Part shown: positions 23,749-31,297 of the stretch, one piece after another
How the letters are laid out: each line of letters begins with the position of its first letter
How positions within the stretch are numbered: the stretch's first letter is position 1
From: UBA1127 sp965116355
GTDB taxonomy: Bacteria; Chloroflexota; Dehalococcoidia; Lucifugimonadales; UBA1127
DNA: 64,000 nucleotides
Assembly: GCA_965116355.1 (NCBI GenBank)
Contig: OZ220679.1
Location: 992,001 to 1,056,000 of the forward strand
Direction: 5' to 3'
The notes under the pieces: generated by a model
The model's input: the letters and a program-made list of their open reading frames with translations, nothing else
Told to the model about the DNA's origin: nothing
The model's database searches: none
Translations under genes and position numbers: made by a program

Positions 23749-24499
23749 CGGGTTCTCCTTCCGCGGCAGCCTCGGCCCGGTCGATGGCGGCCTGGTCCGC
23801 GGCCTCGTCCTCGGCGCGCATTGTCACCTCGATGGGCCCGAGGTCCTCGGCGGCTTCCTGCTCGCGGAGCGGCACGATGTCGCCTTTGTAGAGCCACACC
23901 TTGACGCCGATCCGTCCCATCGTCGTACTGGCCTCGCTGATGGCGAAGTCGACGTCGGCGCGGATGGTGTGGAGGGGCACGCGGCCCATCATCACCTTCT
24001 CCTTGCGCGCGATGTCGGCGCCGCCCAGACGCCCGCCGACGATGATCTTGACGCCCTGCACGCCGGCCTGCATGGCCCGCGTGGCGGTCTGCTGCATGGC
24101 GCGGCGATGGGCCACGCGCCGCTCGAGCTGCTCGGCGCAGCTGCGGGCGACAAGCGCGGCAACCGCCTCGGGCTGGCGGACCTCCTGCACGGAGATTCGC
24201 ACGCGCCGCTCGGTCAGCGCCTCGAGCGCCTGCCGCATCTCCTCGACGCGCTGACCCTGACGGCCGATGACGATGCCGGGGCGCGCGGTCCAGATGACCA
24301 CGGAGACCTCCTGCGGCCCGCGCTCGATTTCGACGCGCGGGATGCCGGCCTCCGGGTAACGGGTGAGGATGGCGTTACGAAGCCGCAGGTCCTCCTGCAA
24401 CGTGTTGCGGTAGTCCTGCTTCTTCGCGGCAAACCACCGACTGTCCCAGTCCTTGATGATGCCGAGACGGAATCCGATGGGGTGTGTCTTATGTCCCAC
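23735..24499 (-). CDS. rpsC: 30S ribosomal protein S3 (uS3) with acidic tail
   Basis: A 254-residue S3. The KH domain has PGIVIGRQGQRVEEMRQAL and the C-terminal domain GVKVWLYKGDIVPLREQEA. About 35 residues then follow that are Glu/Asp/Ala-rich (AEDEAADQAAIDRAEAAAEG), an acidic extension beyond the usual length of about 215. Confidence 0.96.
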   Translation of the reverse strand: MGHKTHPIGFRLGIIKDWDSRWFAAKKQDYRNTLQEDLRLRNAILTRYPEAGIPRVEIERGPQEVSVVIWTARPGIVIGRQGQRVEEMRQALEALTERRVRISVQEVRQPEAVAALVARSCAEQLERRVAHRRAMQQTATRAMQAGVQGVKIIVGGRLGGADIARKEKVMMGRVPLHTIRADVDFAISEASTTMGRIGVKVWLYKGDIVPLREQEAAEDLGPIEVTMRAEDEAADQAAIDRAEAAAEGEPDATT

Positions 24500-24502
24500 A
24501 GC

Positions 24503-24838
24503 CTAACTCCCCCGGTCCACTACGACGGTGATGTGGCAGGACCTTCGTTTGATCGGACTGATGCGCCCTCGCGACTGCGGGCGGTACCGCCGCAGCCGGG
24601 GGGCGTCGTCCGCGTAGGCGGCCACCACCTTCAGCGTGTCCGGAATCATGAACCTGTTGTTCTCGGCGTTGGCAACGGCGGAACGAATCACCTTGGAAAC
24701 GGCCGCGGCCGTCGGGCTGGGCACGTACTGGAGAGTGGCCAGCGCCTGATAGACCGGCTTGCCCCGGACCATGCCAAGCACGCGCCGCACCTTCTGCGGC
24801 GACATTCCAAAGTTCCTGTGCGTTGCCTGTACGGCCAC
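24503..24838 (-). CDS. rplV: 50S ribosomal protein L22 (uL22)
   Basis: A 111-residue L22: MSPQKVRRVLGMVRGKPV, with the exit-tunnel beta hairpin around PRLRRYRPQSRGRISPIKRR and the strand CHITVVV. It starts 3 bases before rpsC. Confidence 0.96.
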   Translation of the reverse strand: MAVQATHRNFGMSPQKVRRVLGMVRGKPVYQALATLQYVPSPTAAAVSKVIRSAVANAENNRFMIPDTLKVVAAYADDAPRLRRYRPQSRGRISPIKRRSCHITVVVDRGS

Positions 24839-24849
24839 GGACTTCTCTC

Positions 24850-25137
24850 CTACCCTCGCGGCCTTGTGGTCCGCTCACTGCGGCCCGTGTGTCCGCGGAA
24901 GGTCCTCGTGGGGGCGAACTCGCCCAAGCGGTGCCCCACCATGTTCTCCGTCATGTAGACGGGCACGTGCCGGCGTCCATCGTGCACGGCGATGGTGAGA
25001 CCCACCATGTCCGGCATGATCATGGACGCCCGCGACCAGGTGCGGATGACCACTTTCTCCTGCGTTCGCTGGGCCGCGTCCACCTTCTTCTGCAGCTTTG
25101 GGTGAACGTAGGGCCCCTTCTTAACGGACCTGGCCAT
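24850..25137 (-). CDS. rpsS: 30S ribosomal protein S19 (uS19)
   Basis: A 95-residue S19 starting MARSVKKGPYVHPKL at ATG 25137 (AAGGA ahead), and ending FAPTRTFRGHTGR...; a longer frame to 25263 lies inside rplB and is rejected. It overlaps the rplB stop by 17 bases. Confidence 0.95.
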   Translation of the reverse strand: MARSVKKGPYVHPKLQKKVDAAQRTQEKVVIRTWSRASMIMPDMVGLTIAVHDGRRHVPVYMTENMVGHRLGEFAPTRTFRGHTGRSERTTRPRG

Positions 25138-25969
25138 AACCAATCCTTCTCCGCCGCACGATGAACCGGTTGGTCTCCTTGTTGCGGCGCGTCTTGACTC
25201 CCAGGGCAGGCTTGCCCCACTTGGTCTTGGCGTAGCGCAACCCGATGGGGTTTCGGCCCTCACCGCCGCCGTGCGGGTGGTCGCGCGGGTTCATCACCTT
25301 GCCGCGAACCTCGGGCCTCTTGCCCAGCCACCGGTTCCGCCCGGCCTTGCCGATGGTCATATTGGAGTGCTCGGCGTTGCCGACCTGGCCAACCGTCGCG
25401 TAGCCCTCGCTCAGCACCCGGCGGATTTCGCCCGAGGGCAGCCGGAGCTGGGTGTAACGCTCCTCGCGGGCCATTACCTGCGCGCTGCCGCCGGCGCTGC
25501 GAACGATTTGCGCGCCGCGGCCGGGCTTGAGTTCGATGTTGTGCACCACTGTGCCCAGGGGCATCGACCGGAGGGGCATGGCGTTGCCGGGGCGGATCTC
25601 CGCCTGCGTCCCGGACATGATGGGATCGCCTACCTTCACACCCGTCGGCCACAGGATGTAGCGCTTGTCGCCGTCACGGTAGTGGATGAGGGCGATTCGG
25701 GCCGAGCGGTTGGGGTCGTACTCGATGCTGAACACGACGCCGGGGACGCCGGCCTTATCGCGCCGCTTGAAGTCGATGACTCGGTACATGCGCTTGTGGC
25801 CGCCGCCGCGGTGCCGCACGGTCAGCCGGCCCTGCCGGTTGCGGCCGCCCGACTTGCGCAGCGGCTTGAGGAGCGAGCGCTCCGGCTTGCTCCTGGTGAC
25901 TTCGCTGAAGTCGGGCCGCACCAACTGGCGCATACCCGGCGTTATGGGCTTGAACTGCTTGAGACCCAT
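25121..25969 (-). CDS. rplB: 50S ribosomal protein L2 (uL2)
   Basis: A 282-residue L2. Conserved blocks are GGRNRQGRLTVRHRGGGHKR near residue 45 and the peptidyl-transferase-centre loop MNPRDHPHGGGEGRNPIG with its conserved histidine. Length is normal. Confidence 0.97.
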   Translation of the reverse strand: MGLKQFKPITPGMRQLVRPDFSEVTRSKPERSLLKPLRKSGGRNRQGRLTVRHRGGGHKRMYRVIDFKRRDKAGVPGVVFSIEYDPNRSARIALIHYRDGDKRYILWPTGVKVGDPIMSGTQAEIRPGNAMPLRSMPLGTVVHNIELKPGRGAQIVRSAGGSAQVMAREERYTQLRLPSGEIRRVLSEGYATVGQVGNAEHSNMTIGKAGRNRWLGKRPEVRGKVMNPRDHPHGGGEGRNPIGLRYAKTKWGKPALGVKTRRNKETNRFIVRRRRIGYGQVR

Positions 25970-25971
25970 GC

Positions 25972-26265
25972 CTACACGCCCTCAAATACCGTAATGCGGT
26001 CGCCCTGCCGCAACGTCACGATGGCCTTCTTCTTGTCCGGGCCCTTGGTCATGCGCGGGCCAAACCGCTTCCTCTTGCCCGGCAGCCGGACCACGGTCAC
26101 CTTTTCCACCTTCACATCGAAGAGGGTCTCCACCGCCTGCTTGACGATGGTCTTGTTGGCGTGGAGCGCCACGCGGAAGGTGTACTTGTTCTCGTCCTGC
26201 AGGCGGGTGCTCTTCTCCGTCACCACCGGCCCGATGAGCACGCCCGTCAACTGCGCCATCGTCAT
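25972..26265 (-). CDS. rplW: 50S ribosomal protein L23 (uL23)
   Basis: A 97-residue L23: GVLIGPVVTEKSTRL, FRVALHANKTIVKQAVETLFDVKV. It lies at the tunnel exit and docks trigger factor and SRP. Its start overlaps the rplD stop by four bases. Confidence 0.96.
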   Translation of the reverse strand: MTMAQLTGVLIGPVVTEKSTRLQDENKYTFRVALHANKTIVKQAVETLFDVKVEKVTVVRLPGKRKRFGPRMTKGPDKKKAIVTLRQGDRITVFEGV

Positions 26266-26975
26266 GACGACTGCTCCTCGCCGGTTTCGGCCTCGTCCGC
26301 GTCCGCATCCGCCTCTTCGGCTACAGCCGCTACACCGCGGCGCGGGCGGTCCTGCGCCCAGAGCTCCTCAATGCGCCGGACTGCAGCGACACTCAGTACG
26401 AGGTGGGTGTGGTTCAACAGGTCCACCGTGTTGAGCGTCGAGGCGGGAACGGACTTCACTCGCTTCAGGTTGTGGCAGGCCTGCCACAGCTCCTTCTGGG
26501 AGACGGCCTCGTTGACCACCAGGCACTTGGCCGAGATCTCGAGGCCCTCCAGCGCGCGCAGCACCTCGCGGGTCTTGGGCTCGGGCAGCCGGAAGTCCTC
26601 GACGACCGTCACCTCGCCGTCGCGCACCTTCTGCGACAGCAAAGAGCGGATGGCGAGGCGCCGCATCTTTCGGGGCGTACGCTGGGAGTAGTCGCGCGGC
26701 TTGGGCCCGAAGACGACGCCCCCAGTGCGCCACTGGGGCGACCGAGTACTGCCGTGGCGGGCGCGGCCAGTGCCCTTCTGCCGCCAGGGCTTTCGCCCGC
26801 CGCCGCTGACCTCTGCGCGCGTCTTGGTGCTGTGGGTGCCCGCGCGTTTGTTGGCCAGCTGCGCCACCATCACCTGGTGTATGACGGCCGTATTGAGGGG
26901 CGTGTCGAAGACAACATCGCTCACTTCGATGCTGCCCACCGTCGCTCCCTGTATGTTCTTCAGCGGTAGTTCCAT
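26262..26975 (-). CDS. rplD: 50S ribosomal protein L4 (uL4) with acidic tail
   Basis: A 237-residue L4. GGRKPWRQKGTGRARHGSTR is the tunnel-lining loop, and LVVNEAVSQKEL and SAASTLNTVDLL-type residues mark the globular end. Residues about 215-237 form an acidic tail (AEEADADADEAETGEEQ). In some bacteria L4 autoregulates its operon, which makes the hairpin in front of rplC worth noting. Confidence 0.96.
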   Translation of the reverse strand: MELPLKNIQGATVGSIEVSDVVFDTPLNTAVIHQVMVAQLANKRAGTHSTKTRAEVSGGGRKPWRQKGTGRARHGSTRSPQWRTGGVVFGPKPRDYSQRTPRKMRRLAIRSLLSQKVRDGEVTVVEDFRLPEPKTREVLRALEGLEISAKCLVVNEAVSQKELWQACHNLKRVKSVPASTLNTVDLLNHTHLVLSVAAVRRIEELWAQDRPRRGVAAVAEEADADADEAETGEEQSS

Positions 26976-26980
26976 ACCTG

Positions 26981-27610
26981 CTATCCAGCCTTGTTCGTTC
27001 GCCTGAGAATCACCAGACCATTCGACGGGCCCGGAATTGCGCCCTTTACGAACACCAGGTTGCGGGACGCGTCGACCCGCACGACCTCGAGGTTGCGCAC
27101 CGTCACGCGCTCGGCGCCATAGTGGCCGGCCATGCGGGTGCCCTTCCAGATGCGCCCGGGGTAGGTCCCCGAGCCGATGGAGCCCGGCGCGCGGTGGCGG
27201 TCCGACTGACCGTGGGTCTTGGGCCCGCCGCTGAAATTGTGGCGCTTGATGCCGCCGGTGAAGCCGCGGCCCTTCGACGTCCCGATGGCGTCAATGTGCT
27301 CGCCCTCGGAGAAGATCTCCGCCCCCACCGGGTCGCCAACCTCGACGCCCGTCAGGTCGCCGGCGGGGACCTCCCGCAGGTGGCGGTAGAGGCGGCCCAC
27401 CTTGCGCAGGTGCCCCTTCTCAGGACTGCGCAGGTTCCTGACCTCGTGGAAGCCAAGCTGCACGGCCGAGTACTTGTCCTTCTCCGGCACGCGGATCTGG
27501 GTGATGGTGCACGGGCCGGCCTGCACGGCAGTCACGCCCACCAACCTTCCGTCTTCACGGAAGATCTGGGTCATGCCGATCTTCTTGCCCAGGACTCCGT
27601 CTACCGCCAT
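26981..27610 (-). CDS. rplC: 50S ribosomal protein L3 (uL3)
   Basis: A 209-residue L3: GVLGKKIGMTQIFREDGRLV at the start and GSIGSGTYPGRIWKGTRMAG in the loop that reaches the peptidyl transferase centre. Its ATG has GGAAAGG ahead and lies only 22 bases after the hairpin that follows rpsJ. Confidence 0.96.
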   Translation of the reverse strand: MAVDGVLGKKIGMTQIFREDGRLVGVTAVQAGPCTITQIRVPEKDKYSAVQLGFHEVRNLRSPEKGHLRKVGRLYRHLREVPAGDLTGVEVGDPVGAEIFSEGEHIDAIGTSKGRGFTGGIKRHNFSGGPKTHGQSDRHRAPGSIGSGTYPGRIWKGTRMAGHYGAERVTVRNLEVVRVDASRNLVFVKGAIPGPSNGLVILRRTNKAG

Positions 27611-27632
27611 GCCTTTCCATGCCTCTCAGTAG

Positions 27633-27661
27633 AAAACGGAGCCAGCGATTGGCTCCGTTTT
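27633..27661 (-). terminator. Intrinsic-terminator-like hairpin between rpsJ and rplC
   Basis: A perfect 12-bp stem (arms 27650-27661 and 27633-27644, AAAACGGAGCCA and its complement) with a 5-base loop; the minus-strand RNA ends in UUUU. It is the best formed terminator-like element inside the ribosomal cluster and would separate the str block from the S10 block, or act as an attenuator. Confidence 0.8.
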
Positions 27662-27679
27662 CCGGGATTCACCCGAAAG

Positions 27680-27988
27680 CTATGTCTTGATAGTGATATC
27701 GACGCCGGCCGCGACGTTCAGCCGGGAGAGCGCCTCCAGCGTACGACCGGTGGACTCGAGAATGTCCACCAACCGCTTGTGCGTACGGAGCTCAAAATGC
27801 TCTCGCGAGTCCTTGTCGATGTGCGGCGACCGGATGACGCAGAAGCGCTGCTTGTGCGTCGGCAGCGGCACAGGCCCGGCCACGACGGCGCCGGTCCGCT
27901 CCGCAGTCTCCACGATCTGCTGCGCGGACAAGTCGAGCGCCCGATGGTCAAACGCCTTCAGAATGATGCGTATCTTTTGGCCGGGCAT
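27680..27988 (-). CDS. rpsJ: 30S ribosomal protein S10 (uS10)
   Basis: A 102-residue S10: MPGQKIRIILKAFDHRALD, then GPVPLPTHKQRFCVIRSPHIDKDSREHFE in two blocks. It follows fusA by 24 bases; tuf, which often lies here, is absent. Confidence 0.97.
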   Translation of the reverse strand: MPGQKIRIILKAFDHRALDLSAQQIVETAERTGAVVAGPVPLPTHKQRFCVIRSPHIDKDSREHFELRTHKRLVDILESTGRTLEALSRLNVAAGVDITIKT

Positions 27989-28012
27989 GACAAAAACCTG
28001 CCTTGCTCTTCT

Positions 28013-30061
28013 TTACACGCGGACAAGCATCTGCTGCGCCACGGAGTCCGGCACCTCTTCATAGTGGTGGAACTCCATGGAATGACTCGCTCTCCCCTGC
28101 GTGAGGGAGCGGACGGTGGTTGCGTAGCCGAACATTTCGGCCAGGGGGACCAGCGCACGAATGGTCTGGACGTCCCCGATGCCCTCGATGTTCTGCACCC
28201 GCGCCCGCTTCCCGGACAGGTCGCCAAGGACCTCGCCCAGGAACTCGCCAGGGGTGACGACTTCCGTCTGAATATATGGCTCCATGAGGACGGGCTTCGC
28301 CTTGCGGAGGCCCTCCTTCACGGCCATAGAACCAGCAATCTTAAAGGCGATCTCAGAGGAATCGACGGGGTGATAACTGCCGTCTACCAGGGAGACCTTG
28401 ATATCCACAACAGGATAGCCCGCTATGGCGCCGCTGTCCAGTGCCTCCTGAACGCCTGCGCGCACGGGGTTGATGTACTCCCTGGGCACGGCACCGCCGA
28501 CGATCTTGTCCTCGAACACGAAGCCGCCGCCGCGATCCATCGGCTCCAGCTCCAGCCACACATGGCCGAACTGCCCGTGGCCGCCAGTCTGGCGCACGAA
28601 CCGACCCTCGACACGAATGGGTTCCCTGATGGCCTCGCGGTATGACACGCGCGGCCTGCCCACCTGGGCCTGCACGTTGAACTCCCGGCGGAGCCGGTCG
28701 ACCAGCACGTCGAGATGCAGCTCTCCCATGCCGGAGATGATGGTCTGGCCGCTCTCCTTGTCGTAGCGCACGACGAAGGTCGGGTCCTCGTCTGCCAGCT
28801 TGCGGAGGGACTCCTCCAACCGCTCCTGGTCGGCCTGCGTGCGAGGCTCGACGGACACGGAGATGACGGGGTCCGGGAAGCTCGGCGGCTCCAGCACCAC
28901 GGGCGCGGAGCCGTCGCAGATGGTCTCGCCGGTGAAGGTGTTCTTCAGGCCCACCACGGCGCCGATCTGCCCGGCGTTGAGCGCAGGCACGTCCTCGCGG
29001 TGGTTGGCGTGCATCAGCACGAGCCGCGCGATGCGCTCGTCCGTCTCCTTGGACGCGTTGTAGACGTAGGAACCGGCCTTGAGCTGGCCGGAATAGACGC
29101 GCACGAAGACCAGCCGGCCGATGTAGGGGTCGGCGGCGACCTTGAAGGCCAGGGCGGCCAGCGACTCCGCCGGATCCGCCGCCCGGACGATGGTCTCCTC
29201 GGTACGCGGGTCGAGGCCCTCGACCGACGGAATGTCCAACGGCGAGGGGAGGTAGTCGATCACGGCGTCCAGCAGCGGGTGGATGCCCCGGTTCCGGAGC
29301 GCAGTGCCGCAGAGGACGGGGACGAGGGTGTTGGAAAGCGTCGCCCGCCTCAGCGCGGCGACCAGCTCCTCCTCGGAAAACTCCTCGCCCTCGAGGTACT
29401 TCTCCAGGAGCGCATCGTCGGTCTCCGCGACGCGCTCGAGGAGCAGGTCGCGGTACTTGGCGGCCTCTTCCGCGAGCTCCGGGGGAATGGGAGCTTCCAC
29501 CGGCGCGCCGGCCTGGTCGCCGTAGACCAAGGCCTTCTGGCGGACCAGGTCCACCATGCCGGTGAAGGTGTTTTCCGCGCCGATGGGCAACTGGACCGGA
29601 ACCGGGCGCGCTGAAAGGCGGTCGCGGATCATGTCGACCACGCGCGCGAAGTCGGCGCCGGGGCGGTCCATCTTGTTCACGAAGCAGATGCGGGGGACGC
29701 CGTACTTGGTCGCCTGCCGCCAGACCGTCTCTGACTGGGGCTGCACACCGGCGACGGCATCGAAGATGACGACGCCGCCATCGAGGACGCGCAGGCTGCG
29801 CTCGACCTCGGCGGTGAAGTCCACATGGCCGGGTGTGTCAATGATGTTGACGTCATGGCCGTTCCACTCACATGCCGTCGCGGCGGCGGTGATCGTGATG
29901 CCGCGTTCGCGCTCCTGGGGCATCCAGTCCATGACGGTATTGCCATCGTCGACGTTGCCGAGACGGTGGGTGCGGCCCGCGAAAAAGAGCACGCGCTCAG
30001 TCACCGTCGTCTTTCCGGCGTCGATGTGCGCAATGAACCCTATGTTGCGTATTCGATCCAA
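28013..30061 (-). CDS. fusA: Elongation factor G
   Basis: A 682-residue translocase GTPase. G1 is AHIDAGKTT, G3 DTPGH and G4 NKMD; domain IV and V blocks (GGHGQFGHVWLELEP, VKEGLRKAKPVLMEP) are complete. The start codon is TTG with AAAGGG 6 bases ahead, unusual for so highly expressed a gene. It follows rpsG in the str arrangement. Confidence 0.97.
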   Translation of the reverse strand: MDRIRNIGFIAHIDAGKTTVTERVLFFAGRTHRLGNVDDGNTVMDWMPQERERGITITAAATACEWNGHDVNIIDTPGHVDFTAEVERSLRVLDGGVVIFDAVAGVQPQSETVWRQATKYGVPRICFVNKMDRPGADFARVVDMIRDRLSARPVPVQLPIGAENTFTGMVDLVRQKALVYGDQAGAPVEAPIPPELAEEAAKYRDLLLERVAETDDALLEKYLEGEEFSEEELVAALRRATLSNTLVPVLCGTALRNRGIHPLLDAVIDYLPSPLDIPSVEGLDPRTEETIVRAADPAESLAALAFKVAADPYIGRLVFVRVYSGQLKAGSYVYNASKETDERIARLVLMHANHREDVPALNAGQIGAVVGLKNTFTGETICDGSAPVVLEPPSFPDPVISVSVEPRTQADQERLEESLRKLADEDPTFVVRYDKESGQTIISGMGELHLDVLVDRLRREFNVQAQVGRPRVSYREAIREPIRVEGRFVRQTGGHGQFGHVWLELEPMDRGGGFVFEDKIVGGAVPREYINPVRAGVQEALDSGAIAGYPVVDIKVSLVDGSYHPVDSSEIAFKIAGSMAVKEGLRKAKPVLMEPYIQTEVVTPGEFLGEVLGDLSGKRARVQNIEGIGDVQTIRALVPLAEMFGYATTVRSLTQGRASHSMEFHHYEEVPDSVAQQMLVRV

Positions 30062-30118
30062 GGGATCCCTTTCCGGCGCTCGGAGGCGCCGATTCCATCC
30101 AGAGGGGTCAGCCCACCA

Positions 30119-30586
30119 TCACCACCTGTAGTGGACGAAGGCGCGGTTGGCCTCCGCCATGCGGTGGAGGTCCTCCCGCCGCTTCACGGCGGCGCCGTCG
30201 CCCCTGGAGGCGTCCAGGAACTCCTGCGCCAGCTTCTGGTGCATGGGGCGGCCCTTTCGGGCGCGGGCGCTGTTGATGATCCAGCGCATCGCAAGAGCGC
30301 TGCCGCGGCGGGCGGGCACTTCAATGGGTATCTGGTAGGTGGCGCCCCCGACTCGGCGGGCCTTGACCTGCAGCAAAGGAGTGGCATTGCGCAGCGCGTC
30401 CTGGAAGACCTCCAGGGGCGGCCGGTGCGCCTGCTGCTCCACGATTTCCATGGCGGAGTAGACGATTCTCTGGGCGACCGTCTTCTTGCCGCGGAGCATG
30501 ATGCGGTTGATGAACCGCGCCAGCTCAACGTTGTCGTATTGCGGGTCCGGTGGGACCACTCGCTGTTCTGCCTTACGCCTTCGCAT
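30119..30586 (-). CDS. rpsG: 30S ribosomal protein S7 (uS7)
   Basis: A 155-residue S7: MRRRKAEQRVVPPDPQYDN, FINRIMLRGKKTVAQRIVY and RGSALAMRWIINSARARKG. It is the assembly nucleus of the 30S head. Confidence 0.97.
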   Translation of the reverse strand: MRRRKAEQRVVPPDPQYDNVELARFINRIMLRGKKTVAQRIVYSAMEIVEQQAHRPPLEVFQDALRNATPLLQVKARRVGGATYQIPIEVPARRGSALAMRWIINSARARKGRPMHQKLAQEFLDASRGDGAAVKRREDLHRMAEANRAFVHYRW

Positions 30587-30622
30587 ATCTTGCGTCCGTC
30601 TCCCGTGACCGTCGTATTGATG

Positions 30623-31042
30623 TTACCCGCGCGGAGCCCGCGCGCCGTACTTGCTTCGACCCTGCCTGCGGCCGTTGACACCGCCGGTGTCCAACACGCC
30701 GCGAACGATGTGGTAGCGCACGCCCGGCAGGTCGCGGACACGGCCGCCCCGCACCAGCACGACCGAGTGCTCCTGCAGGTTGTGTCCCTCGCCCGGGATG
30801 TACGCCGTCACCTCAAAACCGTTGGTGAGCCTCACCCTCGCGACCTTGCGGAGCGCAGAGTTCGGCTTCTTCGGCGTGACCGTCCGGACCTGCACGCAGA
30901 CGCCCCGTCGCTGGGGGGAGCCGACGTCGTCCCAGACGACACGGTTCTTCAGCGCGTTCTGGCGCCAGTGCATAGCCGGTGCCCGGCTCTTCGTCCTGTT
31001 CTTTTCCCGGCCCTTCTTGATCAGTTGATTAATGGTGGGCAC
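30623..31042 (-). CDS. rpsL: 30S ribosomal protein S12 (uS12)
   Basis: A 139-residue S12 from GTG 31042 (GGAG 9 bases ahead): PTINQLIKKGREKNRTKSRAP; the streptomycin-determinant loops RTVTPKKPNSALRKVARVRL and PGVRYHIVRG look wild type. An in-frame TTG at 31063 would add seven non-conserved residues. First gene of the long cluster. Confidence 0.96.
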   Translation of the reverse strand: MPTINQLIKKGREKNRTKSRAPAMHWRQNALKNRVVWDDVGSPQRRGVCVQVRTVTPKKPNSALRKVARVRLTNGFEVTAYIPGEGHNLQEHSVVLVRGGRVRDLPGVRYHIVRGVLDTGGVNGRRQGRSKYGARAPRG

Positions 31043-31094
31043 TACAATGCTCCAAGTCCACAAAATATCCGCCGCTAATTAAGCGCAAGTTCAC

Positions 31095-31123
31095 ATTGTA
31101 GGGAGCGGGACAGGGACTGTCAA
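31095..31123 (-). promoter_or_regulatory. Near-consensus promoter of the ribosomal cluster
   Basis: Minus strand TTGACA (31123-31118), 17 bases, TACAAT (31100-31095). The transcript would begin near 31088 with a leader of about 45 bases before rpsL. It is the strongest promoter seen in the window. Confidence 0.88.
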
Positions 31124-31210
31124 CCTTCGGCGAAGGCCGGGGCAGCCGGTGTGCGGGTCTGCGCTTTGGTGACGCATTCCAGCGCTTCGAGCAATGCCAA
31201 GCCCGCAGGT

Positions 31211-31239
31211 TTGACCTTTGGCGGTTACCCTCGCACAAT
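31211..31239 (+). promoter_or_regulatory. Promoter of otsA-otsB
   Basis: TTGACC at 31211-31216, 17 bases, CACAAT at 31234-31239. It is divergent from the rpsL promoter and leaves a leader of about 50 bases before the GTG chosen for otsA. Confidence 0.65.
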
Positions 31240-31297
31240 GAAGCCACTTGCCCGGCAGATAGCAGCCGAACCGCGACCGAACGGACGGAGGCGCACA

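Noticed and set aside
31151..31297. Longer start for the trehalose-phosphate synthase
   Set aside because: The added residues are unconserved, the in-frame ATG at 31238 falls in the likely -10 box, and GTG 31298 has a clear GGAGG site.
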